Positions 7,259 to 13,324 of a stretch of 14,135 nt of DNA are shown piece after piece (positions within the stretch are counted from its first letter, which is position 1; each line of letters starts with the position of its first letter). Location of the stretch: contig JAQUAC010000025.1 in the NCBI GenBank assembly GCA_028687415.1, positions 1 to 14,135 of the forward strand. The letters are read 5' to 3'. The notes beneath the pieces were generated by a model, which worked only from the letters and a program-made list of their open reading frames with translations, was not told the origin of the DNA and did not search any database. This DNA comes from Acidocella sp. GTDB lineage: Bacteria > Pseudomonadota > Alphaproteobacteria > Acetobacterales > Acetobacteraceae. The translations under genes and the position numbers were made by a program.

Positions 7259-7693
7259 ATGCAAATCGGCGTTGAAACTTCAAAAGCTGTTGACCAGCGG
7301 CGTGTGTTCGTCATTGATGAGGATGAAATCACCCGCGCGGTGCTGCAGTTCATGCTGCAAGATGAGATCGAAACACACGAACATGCTAATCCTGAAGATG
7401 CTTTCCAGAGCACCAATGAATGGCTGAAACCAAATGTCATTCTTCTGGGTGCGACCTTTCTGACAGCACGGGGCACCGGGCTAATTTCTGAACTGGCCGA
7501 AAGATTCCAAGGTGTCCGTATCATCATCGTTCATGACACAGCCGAGGAAGACATCGCACTGGCAGGCATGAAAGCCGGCGCACACGGCGCTCTCAGCAAA
7601 CCGCTGCGGGTGGAAGCTGTTCGTAAGAAAGTGGACACCATCCTGGGCCGGGGTGGCGCGGCACCACTGGTGCAGCTTGGCTTCATGAATTAG
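7259..7693 (+). CDS. Stand-alone receiver-like protein lacking the phosphoacceptor Asp
   Basis: A 144-residue single-domain protein with a response-regulator receiver fold. Residues 15-24 (RRVFVIDEDE) give beta-1 and the acidic pocket (Asp20, Glu21, Asp22). Residues 59-64 (NVILLG) are beta-3, and Lys114 in GALSKPL is the conserved lysine. The position normally holding the phosphorylated Asp (LLD) is Gly64, and the switch Thr also seems replaced, so phosphorylation at the usual site is not possible. There is no DNA-binding or enzymatic output domain. I start at 7259 because of GAGG five bases upstream and the promoter just before; the frame extends further upstream without homology. The stop lies 4 bp before nifO, so the two are co-transcribed. 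The likely role is protein-protein regulation within nitrogen fixation, which is inference. Confidence 0.8.
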   Translation: MQIGVETSKAVDQRRVFVIDEDEITRAVLQFMLQDEIETHEHANPEDAFQSTNEWLKPNVILLGATFLTARGTGLISELAERFQGVRIIIVHDTAEEDIALAGMKAGAHGALSKPLRVEAVRKKVDTILGRGGAAPLVQLGFMN

Positions 7694-7697
7694 CACC

Positions 7698-8144
7698 ATG
7701 GCCAGCATCGTCTTCTATGAAAAGCCGGGCTGTACCACCAATACCCGGCAAAAGCAGCTACTGGCCGATGCCGGACACACGGTCATCTCCCGCAGCCTCC
7801 TAACCGAAGCATGGACCGCGGCACGACTACAGGCATTCTTCGATGATATGCCTGTATCTTCCTGGTTCAATCAGGCCGCCCCAACGGTTAAATCCGGCGC
7901 CGTCAACCCCATGGCGGTGGATGCCGCCACGGCGCTGGGCCTGATGCTTGCCGACCCTCTGCTCATTCGCCGCCCGTTGTTGGAAATCGGTGAACAACGC
8001 TGCGCCGGGTTCGAACCGGCTCAGCTCTCGGCCCGTCTTGGCCTGCAACTCAATGCCGATGGCCGCATCACCCCAGAAGGGTGTAGCCATTCCACGCGGC
8101 TCACCCCCTGCCCACCACCCCACAGCAAGGATCGCGAAGCATGA
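7698..8144 (+). CDS. nifO: NifO / ArsC-like nitrogenase-associated protein
   Basis: A 148-residue protein of the thioredoxin-fold ArsC/Spx superfamily. It opens with IVFYEKPGCTTNTRQKQLL, where Cys12 in KPGC is the position of the ArsC catalytic Cys. It also has PLLIRRPLLEIGEQRCAGF (res. 87-105), like the ArsC LIRRPL segment. Nif-linked members are called NifO; in Azotobacter NifO has been connected to molybdenum use and nitrate effects rather than arsenate reduction. The last 20 residues are rich in Pro and polar residues and look unstructured. The ATG follows the receiver stop by 4 bp with no clear ribosome binding site, suggesting translational coupling. It overlaps the next gene by ATGA. 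An arsenate reductase role is unlikely here. Confidence 0.85.
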   Translation: MASIVFYEKPGCTTNTRQKQLLADAGHTVISRSLLTEAWTAARLQAFFDDMPVSSWFNQAAPTVKSGAVNPMAVDAATALGLMLADPLLIRRPLLEIGEQRCAGFEPAQLSARLGLQLNADGRITPEGCSHSTRLTPCPPPHSKDREA

Positions 8145-8470
8145 GGAACCGCCTAGCTTTTCAACGAATTAATCCATCCGGAGCGGAGTTACTGTTCGCC
8201 AGCTGCAACGTCCTTGTGCTGGACGTGCGCGACAGCGCCGCCTTCCACCAGGACCCCATCCCTGGCGCGCAACACATGTCCATGGCCAATATTTCCGCCG
8301 TAATCAGCACCACACCAAAAACCGTGCCTGTGCTGATCTACTGCTATCACGGCCATGCCAGCCAGGAGTACGCCCAGATTTTCTCGGATTTCGGCTTTCT
8401 GGAAGTCTATAGCCTAGATGGCGGCCGTGCCGCCTGGACTGACAAAGCCAGCCCCCCTTCCTTTAGCTAG
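8141..8470 (+). CDS. Single-domain rhodanese (sulfurtransferase)
   Basis: A 109-residue rhodanese-homology protein of GlpE/PspE size. Hallmarks are VLVLDVRDSAAFHQDPIPGA (res. 24-43), the active-site loop YCYHGHASQEYAQIF with its persulfide-carrying Cys in C-x4-S form, and VYSLDGGRAAW near the end. It presumably carries sulfane sulfur; nif clusters of Azotobacter also encode a rhodanese. The start overlaps the nifO stop by 4 bp (ATGA). Its TAG stop shares CTAG with the opposite-strand ferredoxin gene. No signal peptide is seen, so it is cytoplasmic. Confidence 0.88.
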   Translation: MRNRLAFQRINPSGAELLFASCNVLVLDVRDSAAFHQDPIPGAQHMSMANISAVISTTPKTVPVLIYCYHGHASQEYAQIFSDFGFLEVYSLDGGRAAWTDKASPPSFS

Positions 8471-8823
8471 GAGCGGGCCAGCACCACAACCAAGTCCTCA
8501 GCAAGCCGACCGCCCTTGAGATGCGATTCCACGATCTCGTCAATATCCTCGGGCGTTTTCGGCCGGTACCACACCCCTTCAGGGTAGATCACCATCAACG
8601 GCCCCACGGAGCAGAAGCCGAGACAGCCAGAGGCCGTGAATCCAATCTCCGCCGCCAGACCTTCCGCCTCAATCCTACGGAGCAACTGGTCCCATAACGG
8701 CTGCGCCCCAGCCGCCCCGCAACTTCCACGCGGGTGGGTCGGCGGGCGCTGCGTATGGCAGGCAAAAATGTGCCGCTTATAGAGTTGCGGCACATCCATA
8801 CTGGACATCTCCACCTGCGTCAT
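8467..8823 (-). CDS. Thioredoxin-like [2Fe-2S] ferredoxin
   Basis: A 118-residue protein with Cys22, Cys35, Cys67 and Cys71 (C-x12-C-x31-C-x3-C). This is the ligand pattern of thioredoxin-like [2Fe-2S] ferredoxins such as that of Clostridium pasteurianum and Azotobacter Shethna protein I. Segments HIFACHTQRPPTHPRGSCG, SGCLGFCSVGPLMVIYPEG and WYRPKTPEDIDEIVESHL are typical. The clostridial protein is known to bind the MoFe protein, so a role with nitrogenase or Fe-S maturation is plausible. The start overlaps the glutaredoxin stop by 4 bp (TCAT on the plus strand), making it the third gene of the bolA operon. Confidence 0.92.
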   Translation of the reverse strand: MTQVEMSSMDVPQLYKRHIFACHTQRPPTHPRGSCGAAGAQPLWDQLLRRIEAEGLAAEIGFTASGCLGFCSVGPLMVIYPEGVWYRPKTPEDIDEIVESHLKGGRLAEDLVVVLARS

Positions 8824-9146
8824 ACCGCGGCCCCGCTCTGGTTCAGCAATGTCTCCAGTTCGCCAGCCTGGTACATCTCGCGCACAATATCAGCACCGCC
8901 GATGAATTCACCGCCAACATAAAGCTGCGGAATCGTCGGCCAGTTGGAGAACTCCTTGATCCCCTCGCGAATCTCCGGATCGGCAAGCACGTTCACACTG
9001 GCAAATGGTGTACCGAGCCCCTCAAGAATCCGCACCACCGCACCGGAAAACCCGCATTGCGGCGCGGCTGGCACACCCTTCATGAAAAGCACCACGCGAT
9101 CACCGGCAATAATGCCGCCAATACGCTCAAATGTTGGATTCGTCAT
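8820..9146 (-). CDS. Monothiol CGFS glutaredoxin (Grx4/GrxD family), nif-associated
   Basis: A 108-residue monothiol glutaredoxin with PQCGFSG, active Cys31, preceded by VVLFMKG (Lys23). WPTIPQLYVGGEFIGGADI supplies the cis-Pro and the glutathione-binding region. Such proteins bind a glutathione-ligated [2Fe-2S] cluster as homodimers or with BolA, and act in Fe-S carriage. Azotobacter has a nif-cluster counterpart called Grx5nif. I place the start at 9146 (MTNPTFERIGGII), which has AGGAG 7 bases upstream and family length; the open frame extends further without homology. It follows bolA by 34 bp and overlaps the ferredoxin start by 4 bp. Confidence 0.93.
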   Translation of the reverse strand: MTNPTFERIGGIIAGDRVVLFMKGVPAAPQCGFSGAVVRILEGLGTPFASVNVLADPEIREGIKEFSNWPTIPQLYVGGEFIGGADIVREMYQAGELETLLNQSGAAV

Positions 9147-9180
9147 GATTTTCTCCTCTGGATCGATGTCTGTCCCGCAC

Positions 9181-9414
9181 TCAATCAGGTATGCATGTTT
9201 GCACGGCAAGCGCATGCAGCGCACCGTCCATCCCCCCCTTAAGTGCCGCGTAAACCATCTGATGCTGCTGGACCCGGCTCTTACCCTTGAATGCCGCGCA
9301 AGTGACCTCAGCCGAAAAATGATCACCATCACCAGCTAAATCGGTGACAAGTATCCGCGCATCCGGAAAAGCGTCACCGAGAAGCATCTCTATTTCGGCA
9401 CAAGTCATCGCCAT
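9181..9414 (-). CDS. BolA-family protein (IbaG/BolA2-like)
   Basis: A 77-residue BolA-like protein: GDGDHFSAEVTCAAFKGKSRV contains His32 and the FxGKS element, followed by QQHQMVYAALKGGMDGALHAL with the conserved His51. BolA proteins pair with CGFS glutaredoxins to hold or transfer [2Fe-2S] clusters, and the glutaredoxin gene is next. Start at 9414 chosen because GGGAGG lies 5 bases upstream; a second ATG two codons in is possible. The long upstream extension of the frame would run through the promoter and is discarded. First gene of the operon, 27 nt after the predicted sigma-54 start. Confidence 0.92.
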   Translation of the reverse strand: MAMTCAEIEMLLGDAFPDARILVTDLAGDGDHFSAEVTCAAFKGKSRVQQHQMVYAALKGGMDGALHALAVQTCIPD

Positions 9415-9452
9415 CGCAACCTCCCAAAAATACGCTGCACGGAACAGGACCA

Positions 9453-9468
9453 TGCAAATACAGCGCCA
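9453..9468 (-). promoter_or_regulatory. Sigma-54 promoter of bolA-grx-ferredoxin operon
   Basis: Minus-strand TGGCGCTGTATTTGCA has perfect TGGC and TTGCA boxes with correct GG-N10-GC spacing. Predicted start is near 9441, about 27 nt before bolA. The NifA-type site at 9542 lies about 108 bp upstream. Confidence 0.82.
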
Positions 9469-9526
9469 ATCTTCACTGTACGCCATACCGCAGATTTTCG
9501 TCGGCTTTCCGGCATCAGGCCCGAAA

Positions 9527-9548
9527 CTCGACATCACTGCATGTCGAG
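9527..9548. repeat. Inverted repeat overlapping the NifA site
   Basis: CTCGACAT (9527-9534) and ATGTCGAG (9541-9548) are perfect 8-base arms around six bases. The right arm is also the left half of the TGT-N10-ACA site, so the CGACA/TGTCG half-site occurs three times in alternating orientation within 31 bp. Confidence 0.6.
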
Positions 9549-9557
9549 ATACCGACA
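9542..9557. promoter_or_regulatory. NifA upstream activator sequence shared by two divergent promoters
   Basis: TGTCGAGATACCGACA, a TGT-N10-ACA site with extended symmetry TGTCG-N6-CGACA. It is about 108 bp from the predicted bolA-operon start and about 97 bp from the opposite start, the usual distance for NifA activation in both directions. Confidence 0.8.
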
Positions 9558-9619
9558 ATCGGCCTGAATAACCGCCTCATATTTTACTTTTACGAAATGT
9601 TGTTTACCATTTATTGTAC

Positions 9620-9635
9620 TGGCTTGGTTTTTGCT
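9620..9635 (+). promoter_or_regulatory. Sigma-54 promoter of the YqeB-like gene
   Basis: TGGCTTGGTTTTTGCT matches TGGCACG-N4-TTGCW except for two bases, with correct GG-N10-GC spacing. Predicted start is near 9646, 23 nt before the ATG at 9669. Confidence 0.8.
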
Positions 9636-9668
9636 TTTATGGTTTGGGTACAAAAGGGATTTTTGTAG

Positions 9669-10526
9669 ATGCGATCCACCGGACCACATAGCAGCCCCTC
9701 GCCGTTCGCCGTCATCCTCGGCACCAACGAGATAGCTTCAGCCGTTGCCGTGGCCCTGCACCGGAACGGCTATTTCACCGTGCTTTCTCACGACCCCTTT
9801 CCCCCGGTGATTCGACGGAAGATGGCCTTTCACGATGCCCTATTCGACGATCAGATCGTGCTTGATGGCCTCACCGCGCAACGCGCCGATAGCAGCCTCG
9901 AAATCCTTCGCTTGCGTGCCCAGGCTTCCAGCATCGTCATTACGGAACTCGGCCTGCTCGACCTCATCATCGTGCAGACCCCCGCCATCCTCATCGATGC
10001 TCGAATGCAGAAATACCAGATCACGCCTGATCTCCGTCGGCTGGCCCGCTTTACCATCGGTCTCGGCCCCAGCTTCGCCGCGGGTGAAAACTGCGACTTC
10101 GCCATTGAGACCCTCCCAGCCAAAGCAGGCCAGATTATTGAGCGCGGCGCCACTGACCAAGCCGACGGCATTCCCCCCCTCCTCGGCGGGCGCGGCGCCG
10201 AGCGTTTTGCCTTCGCGGGCGCACCTGGGCACTGGCACACCGCGCTTGAAATCGGCACCCGTATTTTCAAGGATTATACGGTCGGATTTCTCGGCAATAC
10301 CCCCATCATCGCGCCATTTGACGGCATATTAAGGGGCGTCGTCCGCGACGGCACTGAAGTCCTGGCAGGCACGAAACTGCTCGAAGTCGATCCGCGTGGC
10401 CGCATGGCCGTCTGGTTCGGTATTGATGCCAGGGCAAAACAGATCGCCAAAGCCGTGACACAGGCCATCACAATTCACACCGGCGCCACGGCAAAAGCAG
10501 GCAATCCGTTCTATCTGGTAAAGTAA
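9669..10526 (+). CDS. YqeB/EF2563-like molybdenum-hydroxylase accessory protein
   Basis: A 285-residue protein resembling the EF2563/YqeB family, found with selenium-dependent molybdenum hydroxylases and distantly like XdhC. Residues 14-40 form a Rossmann-like start (VILGTNEIASAVAVALHRNGY). Residues 43-70 (PFPPVIRRKMAFHDALFDD) match the family's P-x-(A/V)-I-R-R and downstream acidic segment. Residues 125-140 (LARFTIGLGPSFAAGENCDF) fit the family's middle part. Residues 214-243 (IIAPFDGILRGVVRDGTEV) are a barrel-sandwich segment typical of the C-terminus. A weak AGGGA lies 9 bases before the ATG. No molybdenum hydroxylase gene is in view; the sigma-54 promoter and NifA site tie it to nitrogen fixation, so a role in Mo or FeMo-cofactor supply is a reasonable guess only. 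Its stop is 2 bp from the stop of the convergent neighbour. Confidence 0.72.
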   Translation: MRSTGPHSSPSPFAVILGTNEIASAVAVALHRNGYFTVLSHDPFPPVIRRKMAFHDALFDDQIVLDGLTAQRADSSLEILRLRAQASSIVITELGLLDLIIVQTPAILIDARMQKYQITPDLRRLARFTIGLGPSFAAGENCDFAIETLPAKAGQIIERGATDQADGIPPLLGGRGAERFAFAGAPGHWHTALEIGTRIFKDYTVGFLGNTPIIAPFDGILRGVVRDGTEVLAGTKLLEVDPRGRMAVWFGIDARAKQIAKAVTQAITIHTGATAKAGNPFYLVK

Positions 10527-10528
10527 GC

Positions 10529-11278
10529 CTAACCGCGTCTGGCCAAAGATCGCAGATACCCCTGCATATCGTCCGCCAGTTCCATATCCACGGCCGGGGC
10601 CATTTTCAGCAGCAGATCGGCGATAAACGGCTCATCATTGCGCGTCTCCGCCAAAACCTCGCGTAAAACCGGCACGGAATCTTCAATATGCTGAAGAAAC
10701 GCCACCCCCGTCGCCTGGGTCTCGGTCCACCGCGCCCGGTGCCAAACCGCCAACGGATACATAATCTCATGCACGAAATTTGATTTGCGTGCCTTTTCCA
10801 AAAACCGCAGCCCAGCACTCCAGTTTTCCTTAGCGCGCAGCGGCGGCGGCGGAATCTCCCCGGCCAGCATCTTCTGCCCCGCCTGCCCGACGAAATCGTC
10901 CAGTGTCACCGGCGCCTCGATCGCGTCCCGGAAATATCGTAAGGCAAAAGACCCAGGGAAATCCTTGCCGAATTGTTCCACCAGCGCGACTTCCACCTTA
11001 TCCACCGCCGCCTTGTCCCGGTTCAGCGCCGCCGTCATGCAAAATGCGAACATCGCATCATTGCCGATCTCGGCAACCGCCCCGCCGCGCAACTGCTCGG
11101 CGGATAATGCCGGAATCGCCCCATCCACCGCCGGCGCGGCCGCACCACTCCGCAAGGCTGAGAGGTAACTGGTAATCTCCAGCCACCCCATCAAATGCAT
11201 GAGGTAAGCCTCCGGGTCCACGTACACAATCGCAAGATTCAACGGCTGCTTGCGCTTTTTCAATTCCACCATATCCAT
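10529..11278 (-). CDS. Unrecognised 249-residue protein in Rieske operon
   Basis: I do not recognise a family. The protein is soluble, with no signal peptide or membrane segment, and appears mostly helical: repeated amphipathic stretches such as NDAMFAFCMTAALNRDKAAV and ENWSAGLRFLEKARKSN. It has only one Cys (in AFCMTA), so it is not a cysteine-ligated Fe-S protein, and it lacks the Cys cluster of NifQ. The N-terminus MDMVELKKRKQPLNLAIVYV carries a short basic patch. The ATG is preceded by AAGGG about 10 bases upstream and lies 12 bp after the Rieske stop, so it is translated from the same sigma-54-driven mRNA. A partner or maturation role for the Rieske protein is the only suggestion the context offers. 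Confidence 0.8.
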   Translation of the reverse strand: MDMVELKKRKQPLNLAIVYVDPEAYLMHLMGWLEITSYLSALRSGAAAPAVDGAIPALSAEQLRGGAVAEIGNDAMFAFCMTAALNRDKAAVDKVEVALVEQFGKDFPGSFALRYFRDAIEAPVTLDDFVGQAGQKMLAGEIPPPPLRAKENWSAGLRFLEKARKSNFVHEIMYPLAVWHRARWTETQATGVAFLQHIEDSVPVLREVLAETRNDEPFIADLLLKMAPAVDMELADDMQGYLRSLARRG

Positions 11279-11290
11279 GCGCGCTAGCCC

Positions 11291-11719
11291 TTAATCCGTT
11301 GAAATCAGCACTTCAGGCATCTCACCCGGGTCAGGAATATCCAACCCATCCTCCTCCGCCAGCTCCACGCCGGTAATGCAGACATCACCATCGTCAATCA
11401 CCAACTCAATCGGCGTCAGGCTCCGGCCCTGGCAGGGGCCAATGAAGCAAAGCCCTGTATCTAGGTCGAACTGCGCGCGGTGCGTACCACAGGTAATGAA
11501 ATTACCCTCTTCATCCAGAAACTCTCCAGGCACAGTATCCAGCCGCCCACCTTTATGCGGGCAGGCATTCTCGAATCCGAAAAACTGATTGCCCTTACGG
11601 GTGATCAAAATCGGCCAGGGCAGCGGTTCGCCGTTTTCCGCCGCACGCATGAGAACAAACCCCAACGCTTGGCCGTCATCGACCTCCACTGTCCGGCATA
11701 CGACAAAAAGTTCATCCAT
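11291..11719 (-). CDS. Rieske-type [2Fe-2S] protein, nif-associated
   Basis: A 142-residue protein with the Rieske ligands C53-P-H55 (ENACPHKGGRL) and C77-x2-H80 (TCGTHRAQFD). It binds a [2Fe-2S] cluster by two Cys and two His, as in small soluble dioxygenase-type ferredoxins; there is no membrane anchor or Tat signal. C91 and C96 (LCFIGPCQGRSL) lie just after the second motif. The acidic tail after residue 120 (EDGLDIPDPGEMPEV) is beyond the domain. I start at the ATG at 11719 (MDELFVVCRTVEV); a TTG-started frame seven codons longer is less likely. First gene after a perfect sigma-54 element, so probably an electron carrier made under nitrogen-fixing conditions. Its partner is unknown. Confidence 0.9.
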   Translation of the reverse strand: MDELFVVCRTVEVDDGQALGFVLMRAAENGEPLPWPILITRKGNQFFGFENACPHKGGRLDTVPGEFLDEEGNFITCGTHRAQFDLDTGLCFIGPCQGRSLTPIELVIDDGDVCITGVELAEEDGLDIPDPGEMPEVLISTD

Positions 11720-11773
11720 GGCCTTACCCTTTTCAGACAATGTCGAACGCGCTGGCGCCCATTTTGCTTACCC

Positions 11774-11789
11774 AGCAATCCGCGTGCCA
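11774..11789 (-). promoter_or_regulatory. Sigma-54 promoter of Rieske operon
   Basis: Minus-strand TGGCACGCGGATTGCT is a perfect RpoN consensus match. Predicted start near 11762, 43 nt before the Rieske ATG. I found no TGT-N10-ACA in the roughly 200 bp upstream, which is mostly the 5' part of selO, so the activator site is unresolved. Confidence 0.85.
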
Positions 11790-11845
11790 AGCTGGACATC
11801 CCAAGCAAAACCATACAGCCTTGCCTATTCTCGGAGACCGCCCCA

Positions 11846-13324
11846 ATGCCCGCACCAATTCCGTTCGATAATTCCTACGCCCGGCTGCCGGAGGCGTTTT
11901 TCGCGCACGTCTCACCGGCGCCAGCCCCCACCCCCCGGCTGATCAAGCTCAACCACGCGCTGGTAATGGCGCTGGGACTCGATCCTGAGTACCTCGCCTC
12001 GCCCGAGGGTGCGGAGATTTTCGCCGGGGCCAACATCCCCGATGGCGCCGAGCCGATCGCAGCCGCCTATGCCGGGCATCAATTTGGCATGTTCGTGCCC
12101 CAATTAGGCGACGGGCGGGCCATCCTGCTGGGCGAGGTTATCGACACCAGCGGCACCCGCCGCGACATCCAGCTCAAAGGCGCAGGCCGCACGCCATTCT
12201 CCCGGCGGGGCGATGGCCGGGCCGCACTCGGCCCAGTGCTGCGGGAGTATCTGGTCAGCGAGGCGATGGCCGCGCTTGGCATTCCAACCACCCGCGCCCT
12301 CGCCGCCGTCACCACCGGTGAGCCGGTATTCCGGGAGAGGTCTCTCCCCGGCGCCATCCTTACGCGCGTCGCCGCCAGCCATATCCGCGTCGGCACCTTC
12401 CAGTTCTTCGCGGCACAAGGCGATACCGCTGCCCTGCGCCAACTCGCGGATTACGCCATTACTCGACATTACCCCGCAGCCGCCGCAGCCCCCTCGCCAT
12501 ACCGGGCCTTGCTCGAAGGCGTGATCGCGGCCCAGGCCTCCCTGGTCGCGCGCTGGCTGCTTGTGGGCTTCATTCACGGTGTCATGAACACCGATAACAT
12601 GGCCATCTCCGGCGAGACCATCGATTACGGCCCCTGCGCCTTCATGGATGCCTACGACCCCGCGACCGTCTTCAGCTCCATCGACCATGACGGGCGCTAC
12701 GCCTATGCTCGACAGCCTTCCATCGCCTATTGGAACCTGGCCCGCTTAGCCGAGGCCCTGCTGCCGCTGCTCGCCACGGACAAGGACCAAGCCGTCGCTG
12801 AAGCCAACGCCGCCCTGGACAGATTCTCCGACCATTTCAACGCCGCCTATCTCGGCGGCTTGCGGCAAAAATTCGGGCTTTCAGAGGCGCAGGAGGGTGA
12901 CACCGCGCTAATGCAAGACCTGCTTGCCCGCATGGCCGCCAATGCGGCTGATTTCACCCTTACCTTCCGCCGCCTGAGCAACGCAGCCCTAGACCCCGCC
13001 GCCGACACGGATGTGCGCGCCCTCTTCACCACCCCCGCCGCCTATGACGAGTGGGCCGTGAACTGGCGAACCCGGCTGGAGCGTGACCCCATCCCCCCCG
13101 CCGCCCGGCGTACCGCGATGCACGCCGTGAATCCCGCCTTCATCCCGCGCAACCATCTCGTCGAGGCGGCTTTGGAACAAGCCGTGGAGCATAACGATTT
13201 CACGCGCTTCGAGGAGCTGCTGGCAGCCCTCGCCACCCCCTATACCGAGCAACCCCGCTTCGCCGCCCTCGCCGCGCCACCGCCGCCGGACCAGGACCCG
13301 TACCGCACCTTCTGCGGCACCTGA
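11846..13324 (+). CDS. selO: SelO (YdiU), protein AMPylase of the pseudokinase fold
   Basis: SelO proteins transfer AMP from ATP to Ser, Thr or Tyr of target proteins and act in oxidative-stress responses. The 492-residue product has AYAGHQFGMFVPQLGDGRA (res. 75-92), QLKGAGRTPFSRRGDGRAAL with Lys111 in the nucleotide site, HGVMNTDNMAISG with metal-binding Asp250, and DYGPCAFMD with Cys264. The C-terminus FCGT has Cys490 at the place of Sec/Cys in the family, so a regulatory disulfide with Cys264 is possible. I start at 11846 (MPAPIPFDNSYARLPEAFF); the frame opens earlier but has no homology there. GC content is far higher than in nifEN. It is divergent from the Rieske operon and probably a housekeeping gene outside the nif regulon. 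Confidence 0.95.
   Translation: MPAPIPFDNSYARLPEAFFAHVSPAPAPTPRLIKLNHALVMALGLDPEYLASPEGAEIFAGANIPDGAEPIAAAYAGHQFGMFVPQLGDGRAILLGEVIDTSGTRRDIQLKGAGRTPFSRRGDGRAALGPVLREYLVSEAMAALGIPTTRALAAVTTGEPVFRERSLPGAILTRVAASHIRVGTFQFFAAQGDTAALRQLADYAITRHYPAAAAAPSPYRALLEGVIAAQASLVARWLLVGFIHGVMNTDNMAISGETIDYGPCAFMDAYDPATVFSSIDHDGRYAYARQPSIAYWNLARLAEALLPLLATDKDQAVAEANAALDRFSDHFNAAYLGGLRQKFGLSEAQEGDTALMQDLLARMAANAADFTLTFRRLSNAALDPAADTDVRALFTTPAAYDEWAVNWRTRLERDPIPPAARRTAMHAVNPAFIPRNHLVEAALEQAVEHNDFTRFEELLAALATPYTEQPRFAALAAPPPPDQDPYRTFCGT

Noticed and set aside
10529..11278. The 249-residue protein as NifQ
   Set aside because: NifQ needs a C-terminal cluster of four cysteines, while this protein has a single Cys and no similar segment.
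11690..11705. A fourth TGT-N10-ACA match, considered as the NifA site of the Rieske operon
   Set aside because: It lies within the first codons of the Rieske gene, downstream of the predicted start near 11762. About three matches per 14 kb are expected by chance, so it is not listed as a site, although enhancers can occasionally act from downstream.
11480..11845. A 122-codon upstream extension of selO
   Set aside because: It is antisense to the Rieske gene and spans its promoter. SelO homology and normal family length begin at 11846.
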